Source of the DNA: Ceratorhiza oryzae-sativae
Taxonomy: Eukaryota; Basidiomycota; Agaricomycetes; Cantharellales; Ceratobasidiaceae
Assembly (NCBI GenBank): GCA_030998015.1
Contig: JARWMV010000250.1
Coordinates: forward strand, 558,001-622,000
DNA length: 64,000 nucleotides
Reading direction: 5' to 3'
The notes below the pieces were generated by a model. That model did not search any database, was not told the DNA's origin, and saw nothing but the letters and a program-made list of their open reading frames with translations. Shown in pieces: positions 23,598-37,006 of the stretch. Each line of letters opens with the position of its first letter. The stretch's first letter is position 1. The position numbers and the translations under genes were made by a program.

Positions 23598-25395
23598 GGT
23601 GTTGACGGTGTCGAGCGCTGGCGATGCCGAGTTCAGTGCGGAACTGAGCGACCAGGAACTGGCAGGCCGATATATATAGGCCGAAACTGTATGATAAATT
23701 GAGCAACCGGCATGGCATGTTGATAACTGACGCGTCGAATGCGCGCGATGCCCGCAAGCCGCGCCAAGTGCGGCCCTGAAACCGCGCGCTGGATCAGAGC
23801 GACCGCGGATTGACTTCCCAACTCGCGCCACTTCTGGCCCAGATATCAAATTAAATCAGGATTTTGACAGGTGGCCCCTTGTTGTCGCTTCGAATGTTGT
23901 GGCTCGCCCTGCGCTCGGGCATTTTTTCCCCTCCGGGCCCCGGACGCGGACTTGTCATCTGCCATGAAACGCCAAGCAAGCCGCGAGCAGCGCGCTGGTT
24001 CCCCACGCTCGCTCTCGCTGCGGAACAAAACCCCCCACACAGGTTGCGGCGGTGCTCGTCTCAACGCGCGCTGGTAATATGCATGTAGCCCAGTGCCGTT
24101 TCAATCAAGTGAAATTTAGCCCTCAGCAACCTATCTTGTACATGGCCCACTCAAAGTGACGATTCGGTTTCCGGTCTCTCTGGCGGATAAACTCTGCCGA
24201 ATGGGGGCTACTATCTAAGAGCCTCGTAGTGTTGGGCCACTTACCAAAGCGGAGCAGTACAGGCGGGCTTGGGGTCATTAAAGGCGGCAATAGCTGATTA
24301 GCTGGTGATTCTGCCACCTTGCCGTCAGGTTTTCTCGACGATGTCGAGCATAGGCCTGCGTTGGATGAGAGGAGTAGTCTTGGGAACCAGGCACCTCAGA
24401 AGGCAAGGTCAGTACTCCATGGTCCAAATACGAAAGTTCTAGACTGGTGGCAGAGCTAATCTACCATCGATTACTTCCAGCCTTGGACATGTCAAAAAGG
24501 CGTAGGCGTACGATCACTCTAGTATACGAGTTGCTTATTTTCAAGCCCAATTTTGAAAGCGCACGTGGCGTCTTGATCGGCGTTGATTTATTGAATTCCA
24601 TCCAGCTCGTGGTGCGACCAAATTGATAGTCATGTGCCTGTTTTGGGGATGTCTCGTAGGGTATATTGGCCTAACGGTGGGGGAACTAGTTAACCAACGA
24701 GGCAATGAATCCAGCCAGCCCCATTGATGAGTGTAATGCAAGGTTCCTGTACGTAGATACAAAATATATTGTGGCCAGTAATATAGAATCCCAGCGGCGC
24801 ACCTAGTAAACAAGTGCAAACCACAAACAAGACCCTACGGTTTTGGTGTGCCAACAGCGAATTGACCAGCTTAAGTATCGTAGATTTAAGTACATGGATT
24901 TCGAGTGCTAGAGGGGTCTTTTTATACTCTACTAGCTCCGAGAAATCCCGACGCTCAAGCCATGCGCATCAGGTGTGTTTCCATTTTAGCTCAGGCAGCG
25001 TATATGCGTACCCTCGCTAACAATTAATCCATATCGCCTGTATGCCTCATTGCCATGTACCGTAATTGCTATAATAGTATAATGATTCGCTCTATCTTTG
25101 CTATTTGTGTTTCTCTGGCTGTGCTAGTACGGTCCATGTCTTATGTGCATATGTACGGGCTTTATATTTAATGTGTCATACAATCGTTCCATGTAAACTC
25201 TGTTATTGCACGGATCGACGCGAAGCAACTTTCGTCAATTCGAATTTCCCTGTAGCCGTCATTCCTCCACCCTCGCCTCGACTTCTCGACAATCATACAT
25301 TCAATACAACATACTTTCGAATCGTCAGTTTAAGTGGGTATTTCTTACGATCTGATTCATCAAGCCAGTTCATCCAAATTCCAGTGCTTCGAGGA
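23598..25395. promoter_or_regulatory. Upstream region of MFS1, no gene recognised
   Basis: The first few hundred bases form the MFS1 promoter, with a TATATATA-like run at 23670-23680 shortly before the start. The rest shows only short frames. Low coding signal, no repeats noticed. Confidence 0.4.
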
Positions 25396-25724
25396 ATGTC
25401 TACCTATTCTGAAACCTCTAGGGTCGCCTACTCCACAGGTACGTTAGTTAACGAATGGAAAGGAGTATTTCAGTATTATTTGAATCCAATGAAATGCAGC
25501 ACAGATTACGTGCAAGAGAGCTTCTTGAAATCAAACATAGCATCTACATGCCGAAGGCGACGAAGAATTATGATCTGACGAACGGATCAACTCACTCTCG
25601 CGTGGCCTGTGTCACACGTTTGAAATCTGAATCGACGCACTTGCGCAGATCGGGTGGAGTTCATGGTTTACATAAATTATATTCGAAAATAGAAGGCCAG
25701 CTAGACAGACAAAATGCAGGCTAA
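25396..25724 (+). CDS. Possible short two-exon hypothetical protein
   Basis: ATG at 25396 starts MSTYSETSRVAYST. A 36-base intron (GTACGTTAG...TTTCAG, about 25440-25475) joins to VLFESNEMQHRLRARELLEI, then HSIYMPKATKNYDLTNGS, ending at the TAA at about 25722-25724. The protein would be about 97 residues, basic, without a recognised domain. It may be the remaining N-terminus of a longer gene. The only support is a clean splice that keeps the frame. Confidence 0.3.
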
Positions 25725-25859
25725 CCTCTCAGCCTACCTGGGTGTGGTGCGCATGGGGCAGGGGCTCGTTCCGTTATATTCCAACGAGCGTCAAATAAAT
25801 AGTGGTCCAGCTCGCCTGGCACTCCTCAACTCTCACGATCTCCTGCATTTTATTCTTTC

Positions 25860-26785
25860 ATGATGAACAGGTTTGCTAGTTTGGCGATACCGGTGCTTGC
25901 GGTCCTCACGGGTGCCCAGGCTGCTGTCTCTGATCGTCCCGCGGGTATCATTGGGACGTACAATGTCTCTTTTCTCATGGGTTCGGTGCCCAAGGCGTTT
26001 GTCCAGAGCGTGAGTTGAGTCATTAAACCGGATATGAATAGTGCTAATATGATGCGCATTCCGGATTAGCTTTTACCTGCTGCGTATAACAACTCGCTGA
26101 TCACGCCGAATTCGAGCGTGTTCCCTGGGCTCGCCAGTGACAGCCACCCCATTGTGTTTGAACTTGGCCGAGAGGCAAATGCTGGACCCCCCGGATTGGC
26201 CAATTCCAATTTTCAGTGAGTACCAACCTCTCCAAGCCATCGATCGTGGCTCACAGACGTTTATTCGGCAGAGAGGCCAAGATAGAAGTTCCATTCGTGT
26301 CTCGGGTTTCTACCAGCCCGAACACGCCGTTCTTGTACAAACGGCTGATCATGGTCGATGATCCGACCGACGTTAGCGGCTCTTCTTTCTTCTTTGGTCT
26401 AAATACCACGCTCAACACGTTTGTCCCTTCGAACTCTTCCAATAGCTCTTCGTTCGACTATGAAGTTACTGGGGTGCTCAAGGCTACGCTCGAAACGACC
26501 TCTCAGGGAGTAATACCCCTCGAGACATTCCAGACCACTGCCGGGTTCCCTTGGTTTGCACAGTACTCGAATTGTGCCCAGCATATATACAACTTTACCG
26601 CTCCGATGCAAAGAGTCTCTGGTGAGTTGTGGATTTTTGTCAAAATTTTAGCAGCTTGGCTAAAATAAATGGGGCTCCTAGGCGTCGTGGCGCTCGCACA
26701 AGGATTGAACATAGCGGTTGAAGGCGTTCATACCGTCGTGCCGTTCAAGATTGTTGGACCTCTGAGCTGCGACACGTTCTTGTAG
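25860..26785 (+). CDS. Secreted protein of unknown function, copy 1
   Basis: Start at 25860 (MMNRFASLAIPVLAVLTGAQA) is a clear signal peptide with an AxA-type cleavage site. The mature part reads DRPAGIIGTYNVSFLMGS, SLLPAAYNNSL, HPIVFELGREANAGPPG, KIEVPFVSRVSTSPN, FLYKRLIMVDD, FGLNTTLNTFVP, FDYEVTGVLKAT, CAQHIYNFTAPMQRVSG and VEGVHTVVPFKIVGP. It ends SCDTFL at 26785. Four exons are joined by GT-AG introns (for example GTGAGTACC...TCGGCAG near 26217-26274). Several Asn-x-Ser/Thr sites suggest glycosylation. The fold is not recognised; the FLYKRLIMVDD stretch faintly recalls acetoacetate-decarboxylase-like proteins, but I would not rely on that. A paralogue lies at 42462-43387 on the other strand. 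Confidence 0.8.
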
Positions 26786-27628
26786 TTACGTGCATCCCGA
26801 GTTGGTCTTGCGAATGCAATTACTTTTTATTATCCCTATGTTCCTGGATGAGCAATGATATAACAGCGATTGCGTGGATCGCCGGGGGCCGGAGAACGAA
26901 GCCACTTAGTCTGCGTGCCTGGTGAATGAAATAAGGACTTCTGCAACAAGGTTACGTGCGCCCAATCCAAGGTTTGAAGAATGTGATCCAGGCTGCGGAA
27001 TGATGTACATCGTATCAGAATCCTCCGTTCAGCCACCGGGACTTGGGGACAATAGTGTCTATATTTATCTTGTCCGTCGCTCGCCGGAAAACACCTGTAG
27101 CGTCGTCCCGTGACTCTGTTTATCGTGCTAAGCCCATTCATATAGCTGGTGAAGACAATTAGTACCAAAGGTCCGGTAGTAGCTAATCCGATACATGGGA
27201 AAGACGCTTTTAGTGATTGGTACTGGACGGTCATACTAGCCATAAGCGCCGAGTAAGTGCGTATCTATCCGAAATCCAGTATACAAAAATAACAATGCAG
27301 CAAAGGAAGATAAGACGCAGTCGTGCTGAAATTGTAATGTTTAGTATGCAGCTTGTGCACTGAGATGCGAAACGACGTTTTGCTTGTGATGGCGGCAAAA
27401 GTATAGTCACGTGGCTATGACGTGCGTGTAGCTCGATTTCGATGGTCGCTTCGGTACCTGAGCGTAGGAGGAACGGACAACCGCCAGATTAGACACAGCA
27501 TTGGCGAGGCGCAGCATATTCGAGAAAAGTTCGGCTGATCAATTGTGCCGATGATCACTCGGTCCCGTGCGTAATTGTGACAACCATCGCCAAGACCCTC
27601 TCGCTTTCGACTATATAGCAGTTCAACG
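26786..27628. promoter_or_regulatory. Spacer and promoter of the ABC transporter
   Basis: The interval holds the 3' region of the secreted-protein gene and the ABC promoter. A CTATATAGC stretch at 27610-27618 lies just before the ABC start but too near it to be a TATA box. Short minus-strand frames here show no family features. Confidence 0.4.
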
Positions 27629-30600
27629 ATGGCTGCAAGGACACGGCGGGCGGCCATGTTCAACGTCTTTTGGCACCAGTTTCGGGCGCTTGTCCGGAAA
27701 AACCTGATTGTTGTTGGCAACCATTGGCTCGTGAGTCCTGTTGTTATCGGTGTTGAAGATTTGCTAAAAACGATCTAGTTGAATATCCTGCGCTGTTTTG
27801 TGTTGCCCATTGGTGAGTACGGCCCTCTGTGTCATGGGCGTTGACTAATTCCTGTCAGCCTTTGCAATCTTCTTTGCCTACGCCTCCGAGTTTCTGTCTC
27901 GCCCAAACAACGTATGTCTCTCTGTCTTGTTGGCTATCACCTCCTCACATTGTTTTCGCACAGCTCGGCTTTGGCTCGCCCGCACCGATTCGCTCGCTCG
28001 CTGACACGTGGACGACCGACACAATCTACTATGTTGACGCCACGGGCGCGAATCCTTCCCGCGTGCCCTCGTTTATCTCTACGTTCATTTCCTCGTCCAA
28101 CCTCTCACCTGCTCAACAGTCCCGGCTCAAGCCACTCGAATCTCAAGACTTGATCCAACGTGTTTGTCCCAGCAACTTCAATCTCATTTCCGAATGTTTT
28201 GCGGTCCTGGTGTTTGACTATGTCCCTAGCGGACGAGAAGATCCCCAGCCGATGAGTTACACGATGCGGATCGACGGAGGGCGTACGGCGGTCGACGTTG
28301 AGAAGCACACGAGCGACTATGAAAAGGTTGCCTTGCCTGTCCAGTGGGCTGTTGACAAGGCAGCTATGCGACTCCTCGGTGCAACTGACGTACCCACTCC
28401 CCAAGAGTGGCCCTACACCGTAGAGTCCAATGAGGAAGCCAAGCTTGATCGGAGATTATGTGAGTGTCCCCGAATCCGCCGGCGTGAGAGGGTATTGACA
28501 TGAGATTAGCGTACCTGGGTGTCATCGAGGACCTTCTCGCCTTTGTGTTCTTCTTTGCCTTTCTCGGCGTGGTATACCAGCTGTCGGGAGCATTTGTGAT
28601 GAACGGGCCAGTCGACTTGCAAGTCTCATGCATGTCATGGGATGTGGGCGTGCTGCGCGCATGGTGTATGTGTCCCATTACATCACCAGTCGCGGATTGT
28701 TCTGACGGATTTTGTAGGTCTTGGCATGCTAGTGTTTCGCTTGTCTACCTCCCTGCGTGGGTCTTCACAGCTCTCATCTGGCATTACCGTATATTCAGCA
28801 AGACAAACGCCGGGCTGCTTGTTGCTATTCACCTCATCACTGGGTGCGCTTCTTGACTTGGCCTTTGATCTCTATTCATGCGCATTCTCCAGACTCTCTC
28901 TTGCATCGTTTTCCCTTCTAGCTTCCATGCCTTTCCGCAAATCCCCTCAGCTGGGCGCAATAGCAACCACCTTCTTCGCAGTCCTTCTATCCATCATCGC
29001 GCTCCTTATCCCAAATAATCTACGGCATGCGCGATGTACACTCTTATCTTCCCGCCCGGGTTCTTCGTATTTGCCATTAAAGCGGTCTCTCGGTTCGAAC
29101 AAAATTTGACTGGAGCCCAGGTTGGGACTTCCCGCGGCATGGCGGTTGGGGGTACCGAGGGTGCATTGGACGGAAGGATCTTGGGTAGTTGCCTTGGCGT
29201 AGCCGTTACGGACATATTCTTGTGGTTGTTGATCGCAGGTATTGTCGAGCGGTGGATGTTTGAACCCGGCGCAGGCGATCGAAATGTCGAGGCTGCAAAT
29301 AAGCGCGAGTCGTGGGTTTCAAGACTATTTGGATCTAGGTCTTCTGCTCCTTCGCCATCACTTGATGATGACGACGAAGAACCACATACACCGATCGTGA
29401 CTGGAAAATCGCACCCCCTCCCACCGGCCATCACGCTCACGAACCTCACCAAGACGTTCCCCCCCGCTAAACGTCGCGCTCCGAGGATCACAGCTGTAAA
29501 GAACCTCTCACTCTCGATTCCTTCTCGTGGGATATTCGTCTTGCTCGGGGCGAATGGAAGTGGGAAAAGTACAACCTCGAGATGGTCGCTGGACTCACAC
29601 GGCCGAGTGCCGGCAGGATTGTATTTGGCGATGAGCTTGAGCGGATGAAAAAGACCAGGTTGAAGAAGAAGTAGACGAAAACCTGCAAAGGCAAGGGCGA
29701 AGCACGGAAGCCTGGGACTTGTACCGCAGCGAATGTCCTGTTCCCCGACTCACGTGTTACCAGACTGTTCGACTCTGGCGGGATATCAAGTCCCTCATGC
29801 CTCCACTCTTCCACTATCCCACTCGAACCTCCTCTGATGCACTTGAGCAATTATTGGACGATTGTGACCTTGGTCCTAAGATACACGCGCCGGCAGCTAC
29901 CCTCTCGGGCGGACAAAGCGACGATTGCAGCTCGCGTGTGGATTGGTCGGCGGGAGTAGGATTGTGCTGGTCGACGAAGCTACAAGTGGAGTCGATCCAT
30001 TGTCCAGGCGAGCCATTTGGAGAGCGCTAGGAAAAGTCAGGGAGGATCGGTGCGTGGTGTTTACGACACATGTGAGTATATGCGCTTGTCTGTTCACTTT
30101 GATGGGTACTGATTGTTCATGGTTGTTAGTTTTTGGACGAGGCGGATTTGTTGGCGGATGATATTGCTATTTTGGCTGCTCCTGGAAAGTTGCTCGCTCA
30201 AGGAAGTCCTGTGGCGCTCAAGTCGAAGCTCGGGCAAGGCTACGTTGTCCATGTCCCTTCGCCGTCGGACTCTACTCTTTCGATCATCAAAGCTCATGCT
30301 CCTCTTGCATCCCCTGACGAATCTGAACCGGGCGCATACATTTTGCATACCAAGAGCCCTCAGGTCGTTGGCCGTGTGCTAGACGAGCTGGAGAAGACAG
30401 GTGTGCAGGGATACGATGTCCGAAATACGAGCATGGAAGCATCTTCTTGGATCTTATGGGTCACGGCAAGGACGGCGCTCAGGAGGTCCCAGAGCGAGAC
30501 GAGCTCGCGGCTGTCCAGAGTCGAACAAGCGTTGTGCGGCGTGCGGAAGAGACCCAGGGTCCTCTCGCGCTTTCGGATGGCCGAAAGACGTCGTCGTTGC

Positions 30601-33362
30601 GTCAAGCGCTGACCGGATTCCACAAGCGCGTGCTGATCCTTCGCCAGAGCTGGTTGAGTTATGTGCTCATGGTCATCATTGCCGTCGCTGGAGCATGCGT
30701 GCCATTGATTTTCATGAAGAATCGGTCAGATACGTGTCAGTTTGAGGAAGACCTCGAGTCGGTCCAAATCCTTTATTTGCCGGCTGCTGGGGCATCACTT
30801 CTTCCCAACTTTGCGGGTGGACCAGTCTGGATGCGTTCAAGCCGATCATTTCGCCTCCTGATTTGTTGGCTCCGTTGAACGTCACGGCTGTTCCTGTGAC
30901 AGCTGTCTCTGGTCCTGAGGCGTTTGCTCAGGCTCTTCGGAGTACGTATAGGAATCTTTTGATTGGCGGGCTGGAGGTACTGGAGCACAAGAAGCGACTG
31001 TTGCGTGGGAAGCGTCGTCCGGGAGTCTCTGGACTTGCGTTGTTGAACTTGGCGAGCAATGTTCTCGCGGATCGGATAATCGGGGCAACCGGTCCAAGAA
31101 TCGTGGCATACTTCCAGAATTTGCCAGGAACCTGGGTGGCTGGGACTGTGAGTCTTTTCTCACAATTGTAGTGGTCGCGCATACATTGGCTCACATATAC
31201 GTAGGGACTTGCTCTCAAATGGGAAGGATTCTTTGGCGCATCCATGGGACTCTGGCCCGCGTTCTTCATTTTGTATGTTTCGGCCGAACGTCGTTCGTCT
31301 GTCCAGGCGATGCAGCTCTCCAATGGGATGACGCCAGCCAGCCTTTGGCTTGGCCATCTCCTCTTCGATTTGCCGTGGGTAGTACTCATAGCGACGATCA
31401 TCACTATCGTATTTGGTGTCGCGACGACTCAGTTCTATGCTCTTGGTGCGCTATGGGCTGTCATGGTGCTGTATGGCATTGCTGGAGCCTTGTTTGCGTA
31501 TGTCATTTCCACGTTTGGTAAGTTGACTTTTTTGTTGGGGTCGAATATGCGGGTTGATGTATTTTTACTTTTATTTGCTTCTTAGTCAAGTCGCCACTTG
31601 CCGGGTTCGCAGTTGTGGGAGGATATAATGTCATCGTGTCTGTGGTACGTATGCTATCCTTTTACCCTGGTGACGTTCCATGTTGACCTAGTGAGCCAAT
31701 AGTTGTATACAGCGGCATATATGCTTACCCTTACGTACACTCGGTCGTCTGATTCGAGCAAAACGTTGTTGACAGTTCGTAAGTCGAGTATGAACAGTTG
31801 ATTGAATATTTCCTGATTGGGAGATAGACTACACGATATCGTTGGTATCTCCTGTTGTCAGCATGGTAGGATATCTGCTGGGTATTTCTGCCAGTTTTAA
31901 CTAATCCACGTTCTATAGATTCGCGCAGCATTTGTCTCGGTCAACCTCTTCTCCATTCTATGCGACGGTCTAGGCAACTATAGGCCCAGTTCGCCGTCGA
32001 GCATCAGCAAGTTTGGAGGGCCGATCATTTATCTCATCGGCTGGATTCTCATACTATTTGGCCTGCTGATGTGGATCGAATATGGGAAGCCAGTCCCGAA
32101 GTCGCTCCGGTTCTGGCGTAGCACCGCTATTCCCGAAAACGATGCTGAAAGCACGGCCGCTCAAAACGGCGCCTTCCGTGCCGAGGTCAAAGCAGAGGCA
32201 GAACGTGTACAAAAATCTCAAGACGCCCTCCGAGTGTTGAATGTTACCAAAACATTCCCTGGCCGCTTTACCGCTGTGGATGATGTCTCGTTTGGAGTTG
32301 ACAATCAGACATTTGCAATGTTGGGACCAAACGGAGCGGGCAAGACGACAACGTTCAACATTATTCGTGGAGACATTCGTCCGACCAAGGGTGATGTGAT
32401 GATTGGCGGAGTGTCGATCGTCGACGAGTTGGCGGCTGCAAGAGTGTCGTTGGGTGTTACTCCCCAGTTTTCGGCAGCAGATTCGCAGTTGACGGTTAGG
32501 GAGCATATGCTGATCTATGGGAGTCTCAAGGTGAGCTTGATTTGATTCTCAATTAGGATTAGTACTGATGGGTCGTCTAGGGACTGCGCGGAGAGAATTT
32601 GAGGGAAAATGTAGAGCTTCTGATGGAGGCTACTGCATTGGGCCAATATAGGGATCGACTCGCGAGCAAGCTTAGTGGTGGAAACGCTCGAAAACTCAGT
32701 CTCGCTTTGTCTCTCATTGGCGAGTTTAAGACTACACAGATATGGAATGCGCTGACTGAAACTTGCAGGCAATCCACGTGTGCTCCTGATCGACGAGTAC
32801 TCGACTGGTATTGATGCCGCTACCAAACGTGCCATGTGGAAGACCCTTCGTCGCGTGAGCTCCGGCAAAGCAGTGGTCATCACAACGCACTCGATGGAAG
32901 AAGCGTCTGCGCTTGCGTCTAAGGTTGGAATTTTGTCAAAGCGTATGCTAGGTGTGTTGCATAGTTTGATTCATTTCCGACTGGTGCTGATTGGTGCTTT
33001 CAGCTGTTGGAACGACCCAGTCTCTCGTTTCACGTTTCCCAACTTATGAAGTCCACTTTACGGCTCGTACCCCATACGAAGCGTCCCGCGCTGCCGCGCT
33101 GATGTCACGCTTGCCTGGCTCTCGCAAGGCCGACGATGTTGCTACTCGATACGAAGTTCCTATTGGCCAAACGTCGCTCGCTTCGTTGTTCAACGTTCTT
33201 AGTGGCAACACAGCCGACGGAACCGATGTTGAGGACGACAAAGCAGATTTAGAGTACACTGTCGAGAGGCTTGGTTTGGAAAGTGTGTTCTTGAAAGTCA
33301 TTCGAGAGCATGACGCAGCGGTGGGTGAACCGCCAAAGTCAAAGCCGTGGTGGAAGTTCTAG
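27629..33362 (+). CDS. ABCA-type full-size ABC transporter (several frame breaks)
   Basis: Start at 27629 gives MAARTRRAAMFNVFWHQF, then the first helix LRCFVLPIAFAIFFAYASEF. A large extracytosolic loop and a run of helices follow. NBD1 has Walker A GANGSGKST (29550), signature LSGGQ (29905) and Walker B IVLVDEATSG (29965). The second membrane block includes FFGASMGLWPAFFILYV and GALWAVMVLYGIAGALFAYV. NBD2 has Walker A GPNGAGKTTT (32330), signature LSGGN (32675), Walker B VLLIDEYSTGID (32785) and H-loop TTHS. It ends SKPWWKF at 33362. One-half-after-another order (TMD-NBD-TMD-NBD) with a long first loop is the ABCA pattern, linked to lipid movement. Single missing bases break the frame at about 29576, 29725, 29917 and 30440. 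All other breaks are resolved by introns. The fact that NBD2 is clean argues against long decay. Confidence 0.88.
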
Positions 33363-34485
33363 TAGTTTCTCGGCTGGGTGACGGACGTGGTATATGCTCA
33401 GTTTATTATATTTCTTGTTATCTTCTGGGCTTATGGTTTACGGTACCCTCACTATTATATATAGGCTTTGTGCTAGTATCTTGGATAGTTGTTCATGGTC
33501 CTGGTTGGCCAGCTGATCCAGGTTATGGCGTTTGATCCGGAAGTTGACGGCATCATGCCGTTGGGCGTCACGAATGGTTGTGAGGATAAATGCACACACA
33601 GAGCGCCTTGTAAATCCGCCGTGACTCACGCGGAATCAGTTGATCAGCCGATCTTACGTTGAAAGCAATCCATCACATGCCGCACAGATCGCAGTATATA
33701 CACAGCCAAATCCGCTTAACATCCAGAGCTATCACGAGCGTCTGGGACGATCCGCAGGATCAAAATTGGTCTTGAGGCACAGTCGTGATCGGTTTGATGT
33801 TACGGATCGCCCGATTTGCTGTTGAGCGCTTTAGACTTTCGGCGGATTTGTCTGAGTACTGTGGAGTTGTGGGAGCCAGCGAAACGTCACGGGTGGTGTG
33901 TATTCTCCTCGCAGAGTCAGCGCGAATTCTAGCAGCTAGTTGCGATGCTCAACGGTGTCCAAAGAGAACTATTGCTTTCCGCGGGCGCTCTCATCAAGCG
34001 AGACCCTGGCTTCGCGATGAAGCGCTCACTTCCCCGCCTTCGTGGACATCTGCAGGCGTTAACGTCATTGAGCTCCACCCGGCGTTCTAGTACACCGTAC
34101 GCAGCTGACCTTGATCGAACCCCCAATGTTTCGTGATTTTCGTCCGCGAGTATCTCGTGGCAGCCAAAGCCAAACCGCAGTCCAGTACATGCATTCCTCC
34201 ATGAGGTGCTTGTTCCTATCTTACGAAATGAAAGCCCGTGGATTTATCGTGAGCCAACGCTACGTGTTTACTGATAGTTCTGGGGTTAGCTCTATGTACA
34301 GCATTTCGTTAGTGCCAAGAGTACGGCAGAGCTCTGACCACTGCGCATCAGCACTGCAATGTCGACGGGCGTGCGACGATGATGAAGCTGCGCCCGCGGC
34401 TCCAAAGAATGCAGTGTTTATATAGACTCTTGTCTGTTCATCGAGTTGTCGCCACTTCCTTGCTATCGTTTATTCACCAAGCGCA
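33363..34485. promoter_or_regulatory. Upstream region of S33 copy 2
   Basis: From about 34295 the sequence is alignable by eye to the region before copy 3 (37975-38153), including a shared TCACCAAGCGCAATG at the start codon. A TATATAG box at 34418-34424 sits about 65 bases upstream of the start. The first 900 bases contain only short frames, none recognised. Confidence 0.45.
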
Positions 34486-37006
34486 ATGTTTAATTTACGC
34501 CCGCCAGTTGTAATTCGGGCTTATACGTTGGTAGGTGAAGCCAGAAAGAGTTACTTCTAGTAGATTAATCGACCACCCCACAAGGTAACAACATTGATGC
34601 TTGTTACAAAAGCAGCTGGTACTCCAGCTAGTCGCCGGGCCTCCAGCATATCCTGGAACCCTTGCCCAGACAGCGACAATACACAATGTGCACTCTTAGA
34701 TGTCCCAAGAGATGTAAGTCTCAAATGACATTGGCGTGGCACCACCATTGATCTCTGGGATATTTCCTAGTATGCGAATCTTACTGAGGGCGACGTAGTA
34801 TCAATATTCATGCGGAAATATCCTGCTACTGTGTCTGATGAGAACCGGCTTGGTTCGATTCTCGTGAATCCGGGAGTAAGTCAATCCAGTTTTGAACTCA
34901 TTCCGCTCGCAATTGATGAGAGCATGGGTTCTGTTAGGGGCCAGGAGGGTCCGGTTCCGCCGACGTTGCGTTTAGCGGGGAGGCGTACAGCAAGATTGTT
35001 GAAGGGAAATATGACATTATAGGGTTTGATCCTCGGTAAATGATATGTCGGTTGAAAAAATTGAGATGGCTGATGGTTGGCAGTGGTGTGAATCTTACAG
35101 GACCTTGGACGAGCTGTTTCGACGTAGAAGCGAAGGCCTTCATTTTAGACTATCAAGAGTCTTTGTAAGACCACTTGTTGTGTTTGTTTTGTTCCAAGCT
35201 GAATTCATACTTAGGCAAGGCGTGCCTTATCCCCACTCGACCATTGGAAACGATCGTACGGAAGTCAAGAAGCTTCACGCGATACAGGCCGCACACAACG
35301 TAGCTTGTGTCGAGAACGGAAATAAAAAGATGCTCCAGTCAGTAGGCACCGCATTTGTTGTACAGGACATGGTGCGGATCGTCGAAGCACTCGGTGAGGA
35401 TGGATTGAACTACATGGGGTACGTAGTAAATGAGCTCTTGACGGGGCCAGGCTAAGCTAGAACCAACTCCCTAGATTTTCATACGGGACAATTCTGGGCG
35501 CAACGTTTGCTGCAATGCGGCCAGACCTAGTTAAACGCATGGTTTTAGACGGTGTGTCCAACGCCGAGTCATACTTTAACGACGTCTGGCAGTGGGGCCG
35601 GGACGGCATGGCTGAGACATACAAGGTATCAGGCTTCCCCAAACTCTGTGCGCAACTAGACTGAGTTTCCACCAAGACATATGACGGTTTATTCTCCACC
35701 TGCATCGAAGCTGGTCCGGAACAGTGCGCATTCGCGAAACCGCCAGGCAACTCCACGGTCAAGCAAACGGTCAAGAGCCTGCGCCAGCGAATCGACGCAA
35801 TATATGCACGGTTGGATCGGCAACCAATGGCTTTTGCCGACTCGAGTTTTGGTCCAGGGGTATTCAAAGCCTCGGACCTCCAGCGGTCGTTGCTTGGTGT
35901 TTTATACTCCCCGGTAACCTGGCGGGAGGTGATGAGCGGTGAGACGACTTGGTCATGCTATCTTCACCCAATAACAACCTGCTCTGCTTTGCCACTCAGT
36001 GCTTGCACAGATTGAACAAGGCGATTTAAAAATCTGGTCTAGCATCTATTACCCACCTCAAGACATTAATTATAATGCATATACCGATGTAATTCCGTTC
36101 TGTTATTTACCATGCAACTCCCCACTAACCGTAAAGTAGAATATATTCAATCGATCTATGCAGCGTTACCAAACTCGAGAGTCGATTCGTCCGATTCTTT
36201 GCGGTGACGCAGCTGCGACCGACATCTCAGTGAACGCATACACTGACTAGTACGCTCTTGTTTTCATATTTCGCTCTAATACTCACATTTTACATAGCTT
36301 CCGTGAGATAGGAAAACTTAGCCCCGTCGGCGAACAGTGGGCTAGAATCTTAGGTGCCTGCAATGGGTGGGCGTTCAGTGCTAGCCAGCGGTACACCGGA
36401 CCATGGACTGTTGCCAAAGGACTCAAGAAGACAAGGTAAAACTTCCGCGAAATGACCTCAAAGCATCAATAATGTTGCGATATAGGTTTCCTATCTTGTT
36501 TGCGAGCTTGGACGCAGACCCTGTCACGCCGCTTTCTTCAGCCGTCAAGATGGCAAGAGGATTTGGTAACGAGTCTGCCACGCTACTCGTCCAACAAGGG
36601 TAGGCTCACTCATTTCTCACAGTCGTACGATGCATCTCATCTATCGTTTTAGGTTCGGACATTGCACGTGAGTTGGCACCTATTCTCTAGACAGACATTT
36701 TCAAAACGATTGGATTAGATCGGCACACCCATCGCTGTGCACTTATCAGCACATACGCAATTACTTTCTCGATGGCAAAGTGCCGCCAAATGGAACGTAC
36801 TGCACTCCTGAGTATGTCAATCGTCGTGGACACTTGACATTACCTTCTTATGCTAATTGTTCTTCAGACCTGGTTTCATATATCCGACCAATACCACAGT
36901 CTTGAAGCGCGCCACTCTCGCTAAGCGTGAGAGGGAGTTGCTTGAGGCTGCAGAGAACATTAGCAAAGCTAGGGCTAAATTTAGCGCCACGCCTTTCGGT
37001 CTATGA
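34486..37006 (+). CDS. Secreted TAP-like serine hydrolase (peptidase S33 family), copy 2
   Basis: Start at 34486 gives MFNLRPPVVIRAYTL. Joining across an intron to VTTLMLVTKAAGTP makes a signal peptide. Then SWNPCPDSDNTQCALLDVPRD, FMRKYPATVSDENRLGSILVNPG, GPGGSGSADVAF (oxyanion hole), YDIIGFDPRGVNLTGPW, and the nucleophile elbow GFSYGTILGATF joined across an intron near 35415-35473. Further on come VLDGVSNAESYFNDVWQWG, CNGWAFSASQRYTGPW and FPILFASLDADPVTPLSSA with the catalytic Asp. FGHC carries the His, and YCTPE leads to the C-terminus FSATPFGL at 37006. About ten introns, all GT-AG, keep the frame, so this copy seems functional. Expected activity: extracellular aminopeptidase or esterase of the tripeptidyl-aminopeptidase type. 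Confidence 0.87.

Noticed and set aside
29034..29648. The first ABC half as a separate single-domain gene
   Set aside because: Membrane segments and nucleotide-binding domains on both sides continue in order to 33362 with splice sites and one-base repairs, so one full-size transporter is simpler.
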